Source: an uncultured Roseburia sp. (GTDB taxonomy: Bacteria; Bacillota; Clostridia; Lachnospirales; Lachnospiraceae). From it: a stretch of 64,000 nt of DNA. Each line of letters begins with the position of its first letter. Position 1 is the stretch's first letter. Location of the stretch: assembly GCA_947649645.1 (NCBI GenBank), contig CANSSP010000008.1, positions 1 to 64,000 of the forward strand, in the 5' to 3' direction. The translations under genes and the position numbers were made by a program. The notes beneath the pieces are model-generated. The model was given only the letters and a program-made list of their open reading frames with translations. It did no database searches and was not told the origin of the DNA. Below, piece by piece: positions 7,629 through 16,022 of the stretch.

Positions 7629-8351
7629 CTAATCATTCTCAACTGCTTCATTTGTCTCTAAAAAAACCTTTTTTTGATTACTCACATCTGTTCTACTCGG
7701 CAGAAAATTACCTACAAATGCAATACTAATTAGCGTCACTACTAATATTATAAGTATATAAACACAAAAATTCAAAATTCTATATCGCCTTGTTACAATT
7801 TTATTATTATGATCCCTAGCATTTTCGTACTTAATAATCGTAAATCGAGTTACTTTCTTCATATCCGCAGATAACATATTACGTTCAAGAATCAAATTTG
7901 AATCGTACCTCTTAAAACTAGCCCCCGAAAGCGAATAAATCAATGCTCCAAGCATTACTACCGTTTCGACAGTGCATAATAGTAGTAAAATATCATAAAT
8001 ACCTATCCACGCATTAGAAGCAAATGCTACCATATCATATTCCGACACCTTATCTATCGCACTAATCAATACAACAAAAATAAACGCACACACAGTAAGT
8101 AAAATGTATATCTTATTATCAAGTCTCTCTGCCCTTCGAAATGAATGTTCATACTCTGTTCGAGAGATTTCCAAACACATATTCAGTAGTTCTGATGGAT
8201 CATCATTTCTGCAAACCTCTGAAGTATTGTCAGTCCCCATTGTACACTTCCGCGATAAATTCTGAGTAGATGGGTTAATATCCTGTCGTTTAACATCCAT
8301 CCTAAAATATTTTGTTATTCCACCATCATCTATAGATACATTGTATTTCAT
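7629..8351 (-). CDS. membrane protein with three predicted helices, SLATT/Pycsar-TM-like layout
   Basis: This 240-residue protein has about 80 hydrophilic residues, then transmembrane segments near 81-98, 118-140 and 192-214, with a charged cytoplasmic segment (about 141-190) between the second and third. A conserved-looking AERLDNKIYILLT entry into the first helix recalls the paired-helix membrane effectors (SLATT, Pycsar-TM) of bacterial immune systems. That resemblance is by eye and weak. It starts seven bases after GAGGA. It is the first gene of the A+T-rich island on this strand. A pore-forming effector role is inference. Confidence 0.55.
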   Translation of the reverse strand: MKYNVSIDDGGITKYFRMDVKRQDINPSTQNLSRKCTMGTDNTSEVCRNDDPSELLNMCLEISRTEYEHSFRRAERLDNKIYILLTVCAFIFVVLISAIDKVSEYDMVAFASNAWIGIYDILLLLCTVETVVMLGALIYSLSGASFKRYDSNLILERNMLSADMKKVTRFTIIKYENARDHNNKIVTRRYRILNFCVYILIILVVTLISIAFVGNFLPSRTDVSNQKKVFLETNEAVEND

Positions 8352-9005
8352 AAGGCTATCCTCTGATATCTCTTAAATTTCCCTTAACACATGTCTATCA
8401 ACCAAACTATTTTATAGTTTCTAATATATCTCATATCAATAATATTCATTATCTTGATACATATTTCAATGTCTGACATAATCAACATCCTAGGAAGTTT
8501 TTAGCGCTATTTTATCTGCGTATAGCTCCATATTTTCGTTCTAAAAACTCCTCAAGCTTCAGATAGATACCTCCTTAACTTTCCAAGCACTATTATAATC
8601 ACTCTTTGGTGAAATGCTCCTCATTTTGAGCCATCGGAAGCAAAAAGTGCTGTTTCTTGAATACTTAACATTGTCGCATAAATTTAAAATCCCAGTAAAA
8701 CTTTGAGATCTTAAATAGATCTCTTCACTTTTTCTTTCTTCTTTTTGTTTTCACTCTCCTATGTCTTTCCATGACTTCTGAACGATAAGATATAGGCATT
8801 GAAATCATACTTGTTTCTTGTATTTTGTATTTATTATATAATAAAAATTCACTTTATGGTAGACCTTTCTGCTATTTTTATACACTTTTATGGGTTGTAA
8901 ATTAAAAATTAAATTCCATTATTGCAAGCACCACCCTATCTACGGTTTAGGATACTCTGTAACCCTCAACAACAGTCTCTCTCCATGCTATAACCAGACT
9001 TTCAT
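8352..9005. other. long A+T-rich region without a recognisable gene
   Basis: Neither strand holds a frame with a convincing ribosome site or family motif. The region lies between the island and an insertion-sequence remnant and looks like decayed DNA. The start of the membrane-protein transcript should lie near 8360-8450. Confidence 0.5.
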
Positions 9006-9369
9006 CTTAGCCCCGTATTGGAACGTATCGTTTTACCGTCAACGAAGATAATCTTTTTGAGTTGTTCACACTCATTGCTATTTAACATTTCCTATCATTA
9101 TTAACTGAATCTACTATAGGTTCTCTGAACGAGTCATTCCCATTACCCGCTGGATAGTGTCATGGGACAGAATCCCATCCTTCAGCTCAATATGCTGCTT
9201 TAAATATGCCCCATTCCATTGTGCAAAATCGGCAATATGCTCCCATGTATCTACATTGGACAATATTGCAAAAATGCACAATGATAAGAATATCTTTTAT
9301 ATTGTGTCTTACCTTTCGCTCCTGCCTGACATCTTCAATGATTTCCATCTATTCCAACAACTGTTCCAT
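9006..9369 (-). pseudogene. ISAs1-family transposase remnant
   Basis: Frames read across stops and frameshifts on the minus strand give, in order, MEQLLE, then RQERKVRHNIKDILIIV, then a shifted IFAILSNVDTWEHIADF, LKDGILSHDTIQRVMGM, and finally IFVDGKTIRSN. These match the order of conserved blocks in ISAs1-type DDE transposases: RKVRHxLxDIL, the ADTWEDIxEFG block, the GIPSHDT block, and the IDGKTLRGS block with the first Asp. At least one nonsense codon, one frameshift and one internal deletion are present, so it is inactive. The stretch on to 9551 shows nothing more. Confidence 0.7.
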
Positions 9370-9551
9370 TTCCTTGGCTCCGCTTTTATTTTAACTTATC
9401 ACAAGACTTTTGTATTCATATTTTGTTTACTCATACGTTTGTCGCGGATTATTAAAAGGCATCTGTAAAGGTTCTTTTTAATAAGTTGGTTGATATTCTC
9501 TATGGGGTATCTACAAGCAATGTATCAGCAGGCTGTATGTATATACTATCT

Positions 9552-9617
9552 TTAAGTTAAGTAATCCCCTTGCCGTTCGTATTTGCCGCCCAGTTCCTCA
9601 AATAATATATTTGCCAT
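9552..9617 (-). pseudogene. TnpV-like transposon gene stub
   Basis: A GGAGG site nine bases upstream leads into MANILFEELGGKYERQGDYLT followed by a stop. The phrase FEELGGKYERQGDYL is typical of the first residues of TnpV proteins carried by clostridial transposons, which are usually longer than 100 residues. Only the beginning survives. Together with the transposase remnant it marks the region as a worn mobile-element junction. Positions 9618-9769 show nothing else. Confidence 0.45.
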
Positions 9618-9769
9618 TTTCTGTTACCTCCAGATAAAATATTCACTCCACACTCTTGTGTCTGTTGTCTTAAACAAAATTTTGAGTTTTCTCCTTATCT
9701 GGTTTCATTCATGTTTGACAAACCTACATTTTTGGAAAATTTAATAAGCCACTGTGCTTCCGCGTTTTT

Positions 9770-11017
9770 TCAGAGGCCGTTATATAACTGCAGATACCCC
9801 AGCACCGCCTTGTTTTTCCAGCTGAAATCCGTCCCGCTGCAGATTTCGCAGATAGCATCCCATTCCTCGGAATCTGTCCGAAAAATTTTCAGTACCTTCT
9901 TTAATACCTCAAGGAACACCCAGCAATCGTCTTTATAAGCATAAAAACCAATCCCTCTTCCCTGATACGCATTCTCTTCCTGTCTGTAGTCTTTATAATC
10001 AAGCACCGTATCCTTAAATGCAGACAGCATGGATACGACCGGTATCACGCCAAACTGCATGGCATTCATCTGCGTCGTCCCGCACGCCTCGCTTAAGGAC
10101 GGCATCAGCAGTATATCGGCTCCGGCATAAGTATGATATTCTGTTTCCTCGCTAAACGGCCTGTAGGCAAACCTGCCCGCTTCCGCTCCCGCAACCCTTT
10201 CAAAGTAAGCCGCATATGGCCGCCTGACCCTGTCAGAATCATCTCCAACCAACACCATCTGCGCTCCTTCGTCCAGAAGAAACTGAAGAATATTTCTGAC
10301 CAGCTCCATCCCCTTCTCAATAGCCAGCCTTGACACCATACAGATCACGGGTGTGTCCGCATTCACTTCCAGACCAGGCTCACGCTGCAGTTTTTCCTTG
10401 CTTCTGCGCTTATACGCCTTACGTTCATCACTACTGGAAAATCCGGACGGAAAACCACTTCCCATCCTTTCTTTCATTGTAATAATACCATTGCGGATCC
10501 CCACGACCTCTACCCCCGCAAAATCGGGATAACTTTCAAGCTCTTTCGCATATCCCCTGCTGACGGTAGTAACTACGTCTGCAAATTCAATTCCTGCCCT
10601 CATACAGCTCATCAGGCTGGGCGGAATCGGAACCAGCTCTCCTCTGGCCGTCTTATTCAGAAGATCCGTCCGGTCAAGGACGCAGTCCTCCTTACATGTA
10701 ATGCAGAATCTGCAGTCCTCTTTTTCCATACCAAGCTGTGACAGCATCTCTTTTTTCGGAAAAATTCCTTTATATCCATAAAAATGTATTGTATATACTG
10801 TCTTCAGCTCCCGATATCGTCTGCAATATTTCGTCTTTTGCAGAAAAGGAATCAGCGCCGTCTGCCAGTCATTGCAATGACAGACGGTCGGCACATACCC
10901 TGTTACGTCCAGCCCTTTCTGCAATAGCGCATCACAAAAGACCGCAAATCGTCCCCCGCTGCGATTCTCCACCCGAAAATCAACCGGCTCCCCCGTACTG
11001 TCTCTCATTTTCAACAA
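9770..11017 (-). CDS. glycogen/starch synthase (GT5), N-terminally truncated
   Basis: The sequence follows GlgA from the middle of its N-domain onward: SGGRFAVFCDALL, VCHCNDWQTALIPFL, then the C-domain with VSRLAIEKGMEL, LLMPSLSEACGTTQMNAMQFG and a GTxP-like IPVV. GlgA uses ADP-glucose to lengthen alpha-1,4-glucan. Here the first 80-100 residues, with the KTGGL ADP-glucose loop, are absent, and a TAG closes the frame upstream of the likely start. Full-length GlgA is about 480 residues against 415 here, and no clear ribosome site precedes the assumed start. It lies beside mobile-element remnants and is probably a nonfunctional fragment. Confidence 0.7.
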   Translation of the reverse strand: MLKMRDSTGEPVDFRVENRSGGRFAVFCDALLQKGLDVTGYVPTVCHCNDWQTALIPFLQKTKYCRRYRELKTVYTIHFYGYKGIFPKKEMLSQLGMEKEDCRFCITCKEDCVLDRTDLLNKTARGELVPIPPSLMSCMRAGIEFADVVTTVSRGYAKELESYPDFAGVEVVGIRNGIITMKERMGSGFPSGFSSSDERKAYKRRSKEKLQREPGLEVNADTPVICMVSRLAIEKGMELVRNILQFLLDEGAQMVLVGDDSDRVRRPYAAYFERVAGAEAGRFAYRPFSEETEYHTYAGADILLMPSLSEACGTTQMNAMQFGVIPVVSMLSAFKDTVLDYKDYRQEENAYQGRGIGFYAYKDDCWVFLEVLKKVLKIFRTDSEEWDAICEICSGTDFSWKNKAVLGYLQLYNGL

Positions 11018-11312
11018 ATAGTATATGAGTCCCTTATACTCCCACTCTTCTCCCTTGACATCAGACTATTTCCTCCCTTTTACAAGCGGATTCAAAATAT
11101 AATACTTCTACTTTTGCAGATTATCTTACTATACTTTCTTTTAATAGACAATAAGAACAATAAGAGAATCTGTATATTATATATTATTTTCAATCCATAA
11201 GGGGAAATTTTAAAAAAACAAGTATCGGTAATCAACTTTATGACAAATAACAACAAAACGAATTTTCTTATATGTAAAAACCCAGGTTAACCTTATACGA
11301 CATTCAGGAAAG

Positions 11313-11358
11313 CAATAAAAAAGGAGCTATGGACTATAATGCCTGGTTCCATAGCTCC
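11313..11358 (-). terminator. Rho-independent terminator of the glycosylation operon
   Basis: GGAGCTATGG (11323-11332) and CCATAGCTCC (11349-11358) form a perfect 10-bp stem. On the minus strand it is followed by CTTTTTTATTG. It lies 79 bp beyond the radical SAM gene and closes the minus-strand glycan operon. The remaining DNA between 11018 and 11436 shows no gene. Confidence 0.85.
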
Positions 11359-11436
11359 CTCATCGTTTAACATCTGCATTGAAACGGAAAAAGCATCACT
11401 TTTTCAATACACACTCTTTGATATGCTTTTTTCATT

Positions 11437-12834
11437 TCAACTTTGACGAAAACCTCGAAAATCAGCATTCTTATTGTGATACAAATCATGGCAAATCGCT
11501 TCTGCGCTATTTTGCTGAATCTCCTGATATCTTTTAATCAATTTCATATTCGCTTTATATAATGCTTCATAAACTTCGTCATCTGTATACTTTGTAAAAT
11601 TTACAGAAAGCAGATCAGAATTTACATGCTTATTTTCATAAAAATCTGCAGTATCTTTTACCAATCCATGTTCCAGTGCATAGTCAAACAACTCGCTCCC
11701 CGGATATGGTGTTACCGGCCGTATTGTACGAAGCTGAGCATGATCATCATACTTTAAAAGAAACTCAACCGCATCATCAATGGCACTCAATGGCTCATTT
11801 ATATTCCCATAAATAATATTTAATCCCGGACTGATTCCAACCTTTAATGTATTCTCAACTCCACGGACAATCATATCTCTTGTTAAGGCTTTATGCATAA
11901 CCCGCAAAGTATCATCATCCAGAGATTCGATGCCATAATTAATAAATACGCATCCCGCTTCCTTCATTTTTTCCAGTACTTCTATTTCCGCAAAATTCAG
12001 CCGGCCATTGCAGTCCCACTTCAAATCCAGTTTTGCGTCAATGAATGCCTGACATAACTCCATTGTACGTTTTTTGGAACTCATCAGTAGCTCGTCCGAA
12101 AAAGTAATATATTTAATATTGTATGTTTCTTTCAGATAACGCGCCTCTTCAATGATACTCTCTGCACTTCTTGGCCGAAAACCTTTATCAAGACGATAAC
12201 AAAAATTACATGCAAAAATACATCCCCGACCGGAAAGCATAGGAAGACAACGCTCACTCGGCCTGATATTGGGCATACGTATTAAGGAGTAATAAGTTAT
12301 ATCAAATAAATCATATGCCGGCCAGGCTATTTCATCAATATTCTCTATCAATTCACGCGCTTTCGTCCTGACATAATTACCGTCATTATCAAAAAAGGCG
12401 ATTCCATCCACAGATTCCAGCGAACGTTTTCCCTCAAACGCATCCATGAGTTCAACAAAAGTAATTTCTCCTTCGCCAATCCCAACAATATCCGCGCCTG
12501 TTTTTTCCAAAAAGAATTTAGGATCTGAAGCCGGACCATGACCACCGATCGTGTATTTAAAATGACTGCGATTCACAGAGGCATTGATCGCGGCCGATAA
12601 TTTTAGCAGCTTATGATATTGATAATACCCACCTATAGTGCTAACCTCAACCACATCATAAGAATTGTTATTCAGGTATTCTGTGAGATGGCTGTCCGGC
12701 CAATGATAAATATCCTGCTGGTATACCGCAACCTCATGCCCCGCATTCCTTGCTGCGGATGCAAGATATGCCAGACCCTGCGGAAACCAGGAAATATAGG
12801 AATCGTTGTCATAAACTACCATTAAAATTTTCAT
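11437..12834 (-). CDS. B12-binding radical SAM protein
   Basis: This 465-residue protein has an N-terminal cobalamin-binding Rossmann domain (about 1-135, with FPQGLAYLASAARNAGHEV and VGIGEGE). A radical SAM core follows with GCIFACNFCYR (Cys205, Cys209, Cys212). Class B enzymes of this type mostly methylate unreactive carbons or phosphorus, though some catalyse ring changes. GGAGG five bases before ATG 12834 fixes the start at MKILMVVYD. It is the last gene before the terminator at 11313-11358, 200 bp after neuA, so its likely substrate is a glycan precursor or flagellin-linked sugar. The exact reaction is unknown. Confidence 0.85.
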   Translation of the reverse strand: MKILMVVYDNDSYISWFPQGLAYLASAARNAGHEVAVYQQDIYHWPDSHLTEYLNNNSYDVVEVSTIGGYYQYHKLLKLSAAINASVNRSHFKYTIGGHGPASDPKFFLEKTGADIVGIGEGEITFVELMDAFEGKRSLESVDGIAFFDNDGNYVRTKARELIENIDEIAWPAYDLFDITYYSLIRMPNIRPSERCLPMLSGRGCIFACNFCYRLDKGFRPRSAESIIEEARYLKETYNIKYITFSDELLMSSKKRTMELCQAFIDAKLDLKWDCNGRLNFAEIEVLEKMKEAGCVFINYGIESLDDDTLRVMHKALTRDMIVRGVENTLKVGISPGLNIIYGNINEPLSAIDDAVEFLLKYDDHAQLRTIRPVTPYPGSELFDYALEHGLVKDTADFYENKHVNSDLLSVNFTKYTDDEVYEALYKANMKLIKRYQEIQQNSAEAICHDLYHNKNADFRGFRQS

Positions 12835-13034
12835 CTTTTCCTCCATGAATATGCAAAAAAACACTAAGTATAATTCCATGCTTATAATTTCTATTATCAT
12901 ACAACTTGACGGCCAAAAAGTAAAGATATTATATTGCCATAAAATATTCCATAGTCTGTCCTCTACATACAGGAAAAGATCGCAACAGCCGCGAATCTTT
13001 TCCGTCTGATACCAGATTCCCTGGTAATATTGCA

Positions 13035-13754
13035 CTATCTGTCTTTTTCCGACAGTGCAATATCCTCTGTGATCCGGTTTAAAACCGCTTCCGCTATTAA
13101 AAAGTCGTACTCCGTATCAATATCTACCGAATGCATTTTATCCATAACATACGCATAGCATCCTTCCTTATAGATATTGGCAGCTCTGAATAAATGCTCC
13201 ACTTTTAAAATGTAAATGGCTCCATTCTCCCGATAATAAACCGGAAGCTGCTGCCGTGGTAAAAATGCAAGTCTCTCATCCTCAAAATCTTTCATAGACA
13301 TATCTCCTGGCAATACATTGCTCCAGAGAGGAGAATGTTCCATCTCGCAGACAGACGAGATCATTTTCGCATCTTTTGCCTCAAAATAAGTAAAAGCATC
13401 CCTGATATCATCCTCCGTTCTCAGCGGAGACGTCGGCTGCAGAACGGTAAGCGTATCAAAACTTTTTCCTGTTTTCGCATATTCCTGCACAACAAAACGC
13501 ATTGCATCCCACATAGACGTAGTATCAGAAGCCAGTTCCTCCCTTCGTAAAAAGGGGACATCCGCCCCAAACCTCCTTGCAATCTCTGCATAATATTCCG
13601 AATCCGTAGAGACATGGACAGTTCGAAACCGTCCCGATCTGACTGCAGCTTCTATGGAATATGCCAGAAGCGGTTTTCCTCTCAGACTCTTTATATTTTT
13701 ATCTTTCAGCCCCTTTGAACCACTCCGGGCCGGAATTACCGCAATATTATCCAT
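13035..13754 (-). CDS. neuA: acylneuraminate-type cytidylyltransferase (NeuA/LegF-like)
   Basis: The enzyme activates a nonulosonic acid with CTP to give the CMP-sugar used by Maf. The nucleotide-binding N-terminus IPARSGSKGLKDKNI is diagnostic, followed by VSTDSEYYAEIA and LQPTSPLRTEDDI. The 239-residue length is that of the single-domain form. It is 27 bp from the end of the deacetylase frame and reads with the neuB and neuC genes. Whether the sugar is sialic, legionaminic or another nonulosonate cannot be told from this gene alone. Confidence 0.88.
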   Translation of the reverse strand: MDNIAVIPARSGSKGLKDKNIKSLRGKPLLAYSIEAAVRSGRFRTVHVSTDSEYYAEIARRFGADVPFLRREELASDTTSMWDAMRFVVQEYAKTGKSFDTLTVLQPTSPLRTEDDIRDAFTYFEAKDAKMISSVCEMEHSPLWSNVLPGDMSMKDFEDERLAFLPRQQLPVYYRENGAIYILKVEHLFRAANIYKEGCYAYVMDKMHSVDIDTEYDFLIAEAVLNRITEDIALSEKDR

Positions 13755-13781
13755 ACACCCGATCTCCCATCTGTATCTTTA

Positions 13782-14449
13782 TCAAGTCTCAATCTCTTTT
13801 ATCACACGAAACGCTTCCGCATATTCCACATTACAGGCGGCAGCCCTGTATTTTGCCAGTCCACGAATCGCCTGCTCATTTCTTGGAAATGGGGACTCTT
13901 TTATTTCATTTTTATACTCTTTCATAATGCTGATCTTCTCTTCCATGTAATCGCTGATATCCACATAATAATTCGGCACATACCCCCCCCCCTATCTGCC
14001 AGTGCATAATCTGTCTCCGATATGATTTCCATGCATAAAATTTTCTTGATACTGGGGTAACGGAACGCCTTTGTACATGAAAAAGCAGCCTCAAAAACAA
14101 TTCGATGGTCAGAATGAATATCATCTGGATACGGCAGAAGCACGATGTCCGGTTCAATCAGTTTCATCTTTTCTGAAAAAACCTGTATCAGTTCAGAAAG
14201 TCTGTATTTGTCCAGTCCGGCCGGCTCCAATTCCAGATCAATAAATTTTCTGACTCCGTATCGCAAAGCCACCCTGGACGCTTCCTCTTTCCCTTGAATC
14301 TCGTCTTCCATAGAATACCCATATACTTGTTTCGTATTTGTGACATTCATCCAGAAAATATCGTCTCCTTCATCCGCATGCTTCAGCAGAAATCCTCCTG
14401 CTCCAAGTGTCTCGTCGTCTGTATGAGGTGAGATCACTAATATCTTCAT
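13782..14449 (-). CDS. PIG-L family deacetylase, out of frame at a G10 tract (probably phase-variable)
   Basis: The first 153 residues carry the zinc site of LmbE/PIG-L N-deacetylases: SPHTDDETLG (residues 7-16) and IHSDHRIV (111-118). At 13983-13992 a run of ten G on the coding strand shifts the frame, and translation would end at 13922 as a 175-residue protein with a foreign tail. The correct C-terminus (YVPNYYVDISDYMEEKI to GLAKYRAAA and VEYAEAF) continues in another frame to 13782. A run of 8 or 11 would restore about 222 residues. The start overlaps the formyltransferase stop (ATGA) and has AGGGGG ten bases upstream. Removal of an N-acetyl group from the sugar is the inferred role. Confidence 0.82.
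13983..13992. repeat. homopolymeric C10/G10 tract inside the deacetylase gene
   Basis: Ten consecutive C on the plus strand, that is G on the coding strand, lie between the codons for residues 153 and 156. Coding frames on the two sides differ, and both match the same protein family. Poly-G runs of this length act as slipped-strand switches in flagellar and surface-glycan genes of Campylobacter. Confidence 0.85.
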
Positions 14450-15333
14450 CGTAAATATTCCCCCTCTTTCGCTGGCAGTTTATCGCCCTCCATAACGTGT
14501 ATCAGCTCATCATATGCCTTCACATAATAATCTGTTTCAGAGGCAGCTTTGACAATCTTACCTGGTTCTATATTTTTATATCTGTCATCTTGAATTTCCT
14601 CTACACGCCAGATTTTATATACTTTGTCTTTGTACAGAAACTGTGCTCCCACATAAGGGTGACTCAACGCCCTGACAAGATTGTAAATTGCCCTGCCAGA
14701 CATACGCCAGTCTATCATTCCGTCATCCTCAGAACGTTTTCTCCAGACATTTCCCTCAGCCAGCTCCTGTTTTCTCCGCATACAGGAACCGCTTTCCAGT
14801 GCCGCTGTAAATTCCATGATCTGTTCACACTCTGCTTTCGTAACTTTATCATACAAAGTCCTGGCATCATCCAGATAGTCAATCTCTATCACTCTCTGTG
14901 AGATAATATCACCTGTATCTGCGCTCTCATCCATTATAAAAAATGTGGATGCTGTCCGTTCCAGTCCCAATGCCAGCGCCCAGATGATCGGGTGCCTGCC
15001 GCGATTATACGGCAATTCAGCGGGATGGGTCCCAATCACCCCCATCGGCGGAATCAGAAGAACTTCTTTTTTAATCAGTTGAGACCAGCCAAAACAATAG
15101 ATTACATCCGGACAACACTGTTTAATAAACGCAACACTCTCCACATCATTGATATTTTCAACATATCTGCATGCAATACCATACTTATCTGCCAGTGGTT
15201 TCAAATCCACAAAATCAGAATTAAATGCCGAAGACTCTTTCGTTACGATTCCAACTATGTTTCTCCCATTCTCTAACAATAATTTCAACTCTATAAAAGA
15301 AGATTCCACACATCCAACAAATAAGACTCTCAT
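14446..15333 (-). CDS. formyltransferase family protein, probable sugar N-formyltransferase
   Basis: This 295-residue protein has the 10-formyl-tetrahydrofolate-dependent formyltransferase domain: GTHPAELPYNRGRHPIIWAL (from about residue 101), DESADTGDIIS, then a C-terminal domain. The core resembles Fmt and ArnA, but the context is a sugar pathway. This sequence type (RGRHPIIWAL) occurs in enzymes that formylate an amino group on a sugar. It overlaps the methyltransferase gene upstream and the deacetylase gene downstream by 4 bp each. The pairing suggests that the deacetylase frees an amine and this enzyme caps it with formyl. Confidence 0.8.
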   Translation of the reverse strand: MRVLFVGCVESSFIELKLLLENGRNIVGIVTKESSAFNSDFVDLKPLADKYGIACRYVENINDVESVAFIKQCCPDVIYCFGWSQLIKKEVLLIPPMGVIGTHPAELPYNRGRHPIIWALALGLERTASTFFIMDESADTGDIISQRVIEIDYLDDARTLYDKVTKAECEQIMEFTAALESGSCMRRKQELAEGNVWRKRSEDDGMIDWRMSGRAIYNLVRALSHPYVGAQFLYKDKVYKIWRVEEIQDDRYKNIEPGKIVKAASETDYYVKAYDELIHVMEGDKLPAKEGEYLR

Positions 15334-16010
15334 TCTTTTGTCTGTACTCCTTCTTTTTCAGCCTGTACCAGAAATTGTTCCACAACACCCCCGCGATCCG
15401 TAAAATATAAAACATCTGTCACAATGTTTCGAAATCCTATTCTCTGCAAAACATCTTCAATTTGTTTTTTTTCATAAAAGTGTGCGATCCCTCTCCCCTG
15501 AAGGCTTCCGGATTCAATATCACACCATGTATTCTCCTCCAGATTCTTCCCTGTTCCAAACCCAGTTGTCCCTGTAGAAAAAACAATCGTAAACAATTTT
15601 CCACCCGGTTTTAACAACTCCAGTACCCGGGAATACATTGAAACAATATTTTCCATCCTGTTTGCATAAATCGCAGCGCTGTCAATCACACAGTCAAAAA
15701 AATCGTTATCATAATCCAGCTCCAAAGCATCGCGCACCCGCAAATCTGCCTTCAGATGCTCCTCTTCCAATCTCTTATCAACCCTCTCAATCGCGCTCGC
15801 AGATCCGTCAAACCCGTAAACTGCAAACCCTTCCCTGGCAAGATACCAGGTATGATTCCCCCCGCCACATCCAAAATCCAGAATCCTTATCCCCTCTCTC
15901 TTTTTCTTATAATAATTTCTGGCAATAAAACGTATCACCGATTCTGACGGATACTTTCCCCACTCCTGCGACGCGTGTATCTCTTCCCATGTTTTATCAA
16001 ATGATTTCAT
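15330..16010 (-). CDS. class I SAM-dependent methyltransferase
   Basis: The 226-residue protein has a Rossmann methyltransferase core: IRILDFGCGGGNHTWYLA (motif I), VYGFDGSASAIERV, and LLKPGGKLF. The class transfers methyl from S-adenosylmethionine to O or N of small molecules. It begins 12 bp after neuC and overlaps the formyltransferase gene by 4 bp, so a glycan precursor or the finished sugar is the likely substrate. Hydroxyl methylation is common in flagellin glycans, but the target is not shown by the sequence. Confidence 0.83.
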   Translation of the reverse strand: MKSFDKTWEEIHASQEWGKYPSESVIRFIARNYYKKKREGIRILDFGCGGGNHTWYLAREGFAVYGFDGSASAIERVDKRLEEEHLKADLRVRDALELDYDNDFFDCVIDSAAIYANRMENIVSMYSRVLELLKPGGKLFTIVFSTGTTGFGTGKNLEENTWCDIESGSLQGRGIAHFYEKKQIEDVLQRIGFRNIVTDVLYFTDRGGVVEQFLVQAEKEGVQTKE

Positions 16011-16022
16011 CCTGTCATCCTC

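Noticed and set aside
9157..9468. A 103-codon plus-strand frame opposite the transposase remnant
   Set aside because: It is rich in Phe, Leu, Ser and Cys, lacks a ribosome site, and lies antisense to a readable ISAs1-like coding pattern on the minus strand.
13983..13992. A simple sequencing error as the full explanation of the frameshift
   Set aside because: It cannot be excluded, but the run length and gene class match known phase-variable tracts, so it is kept as a finding and flagged for checking in reads.
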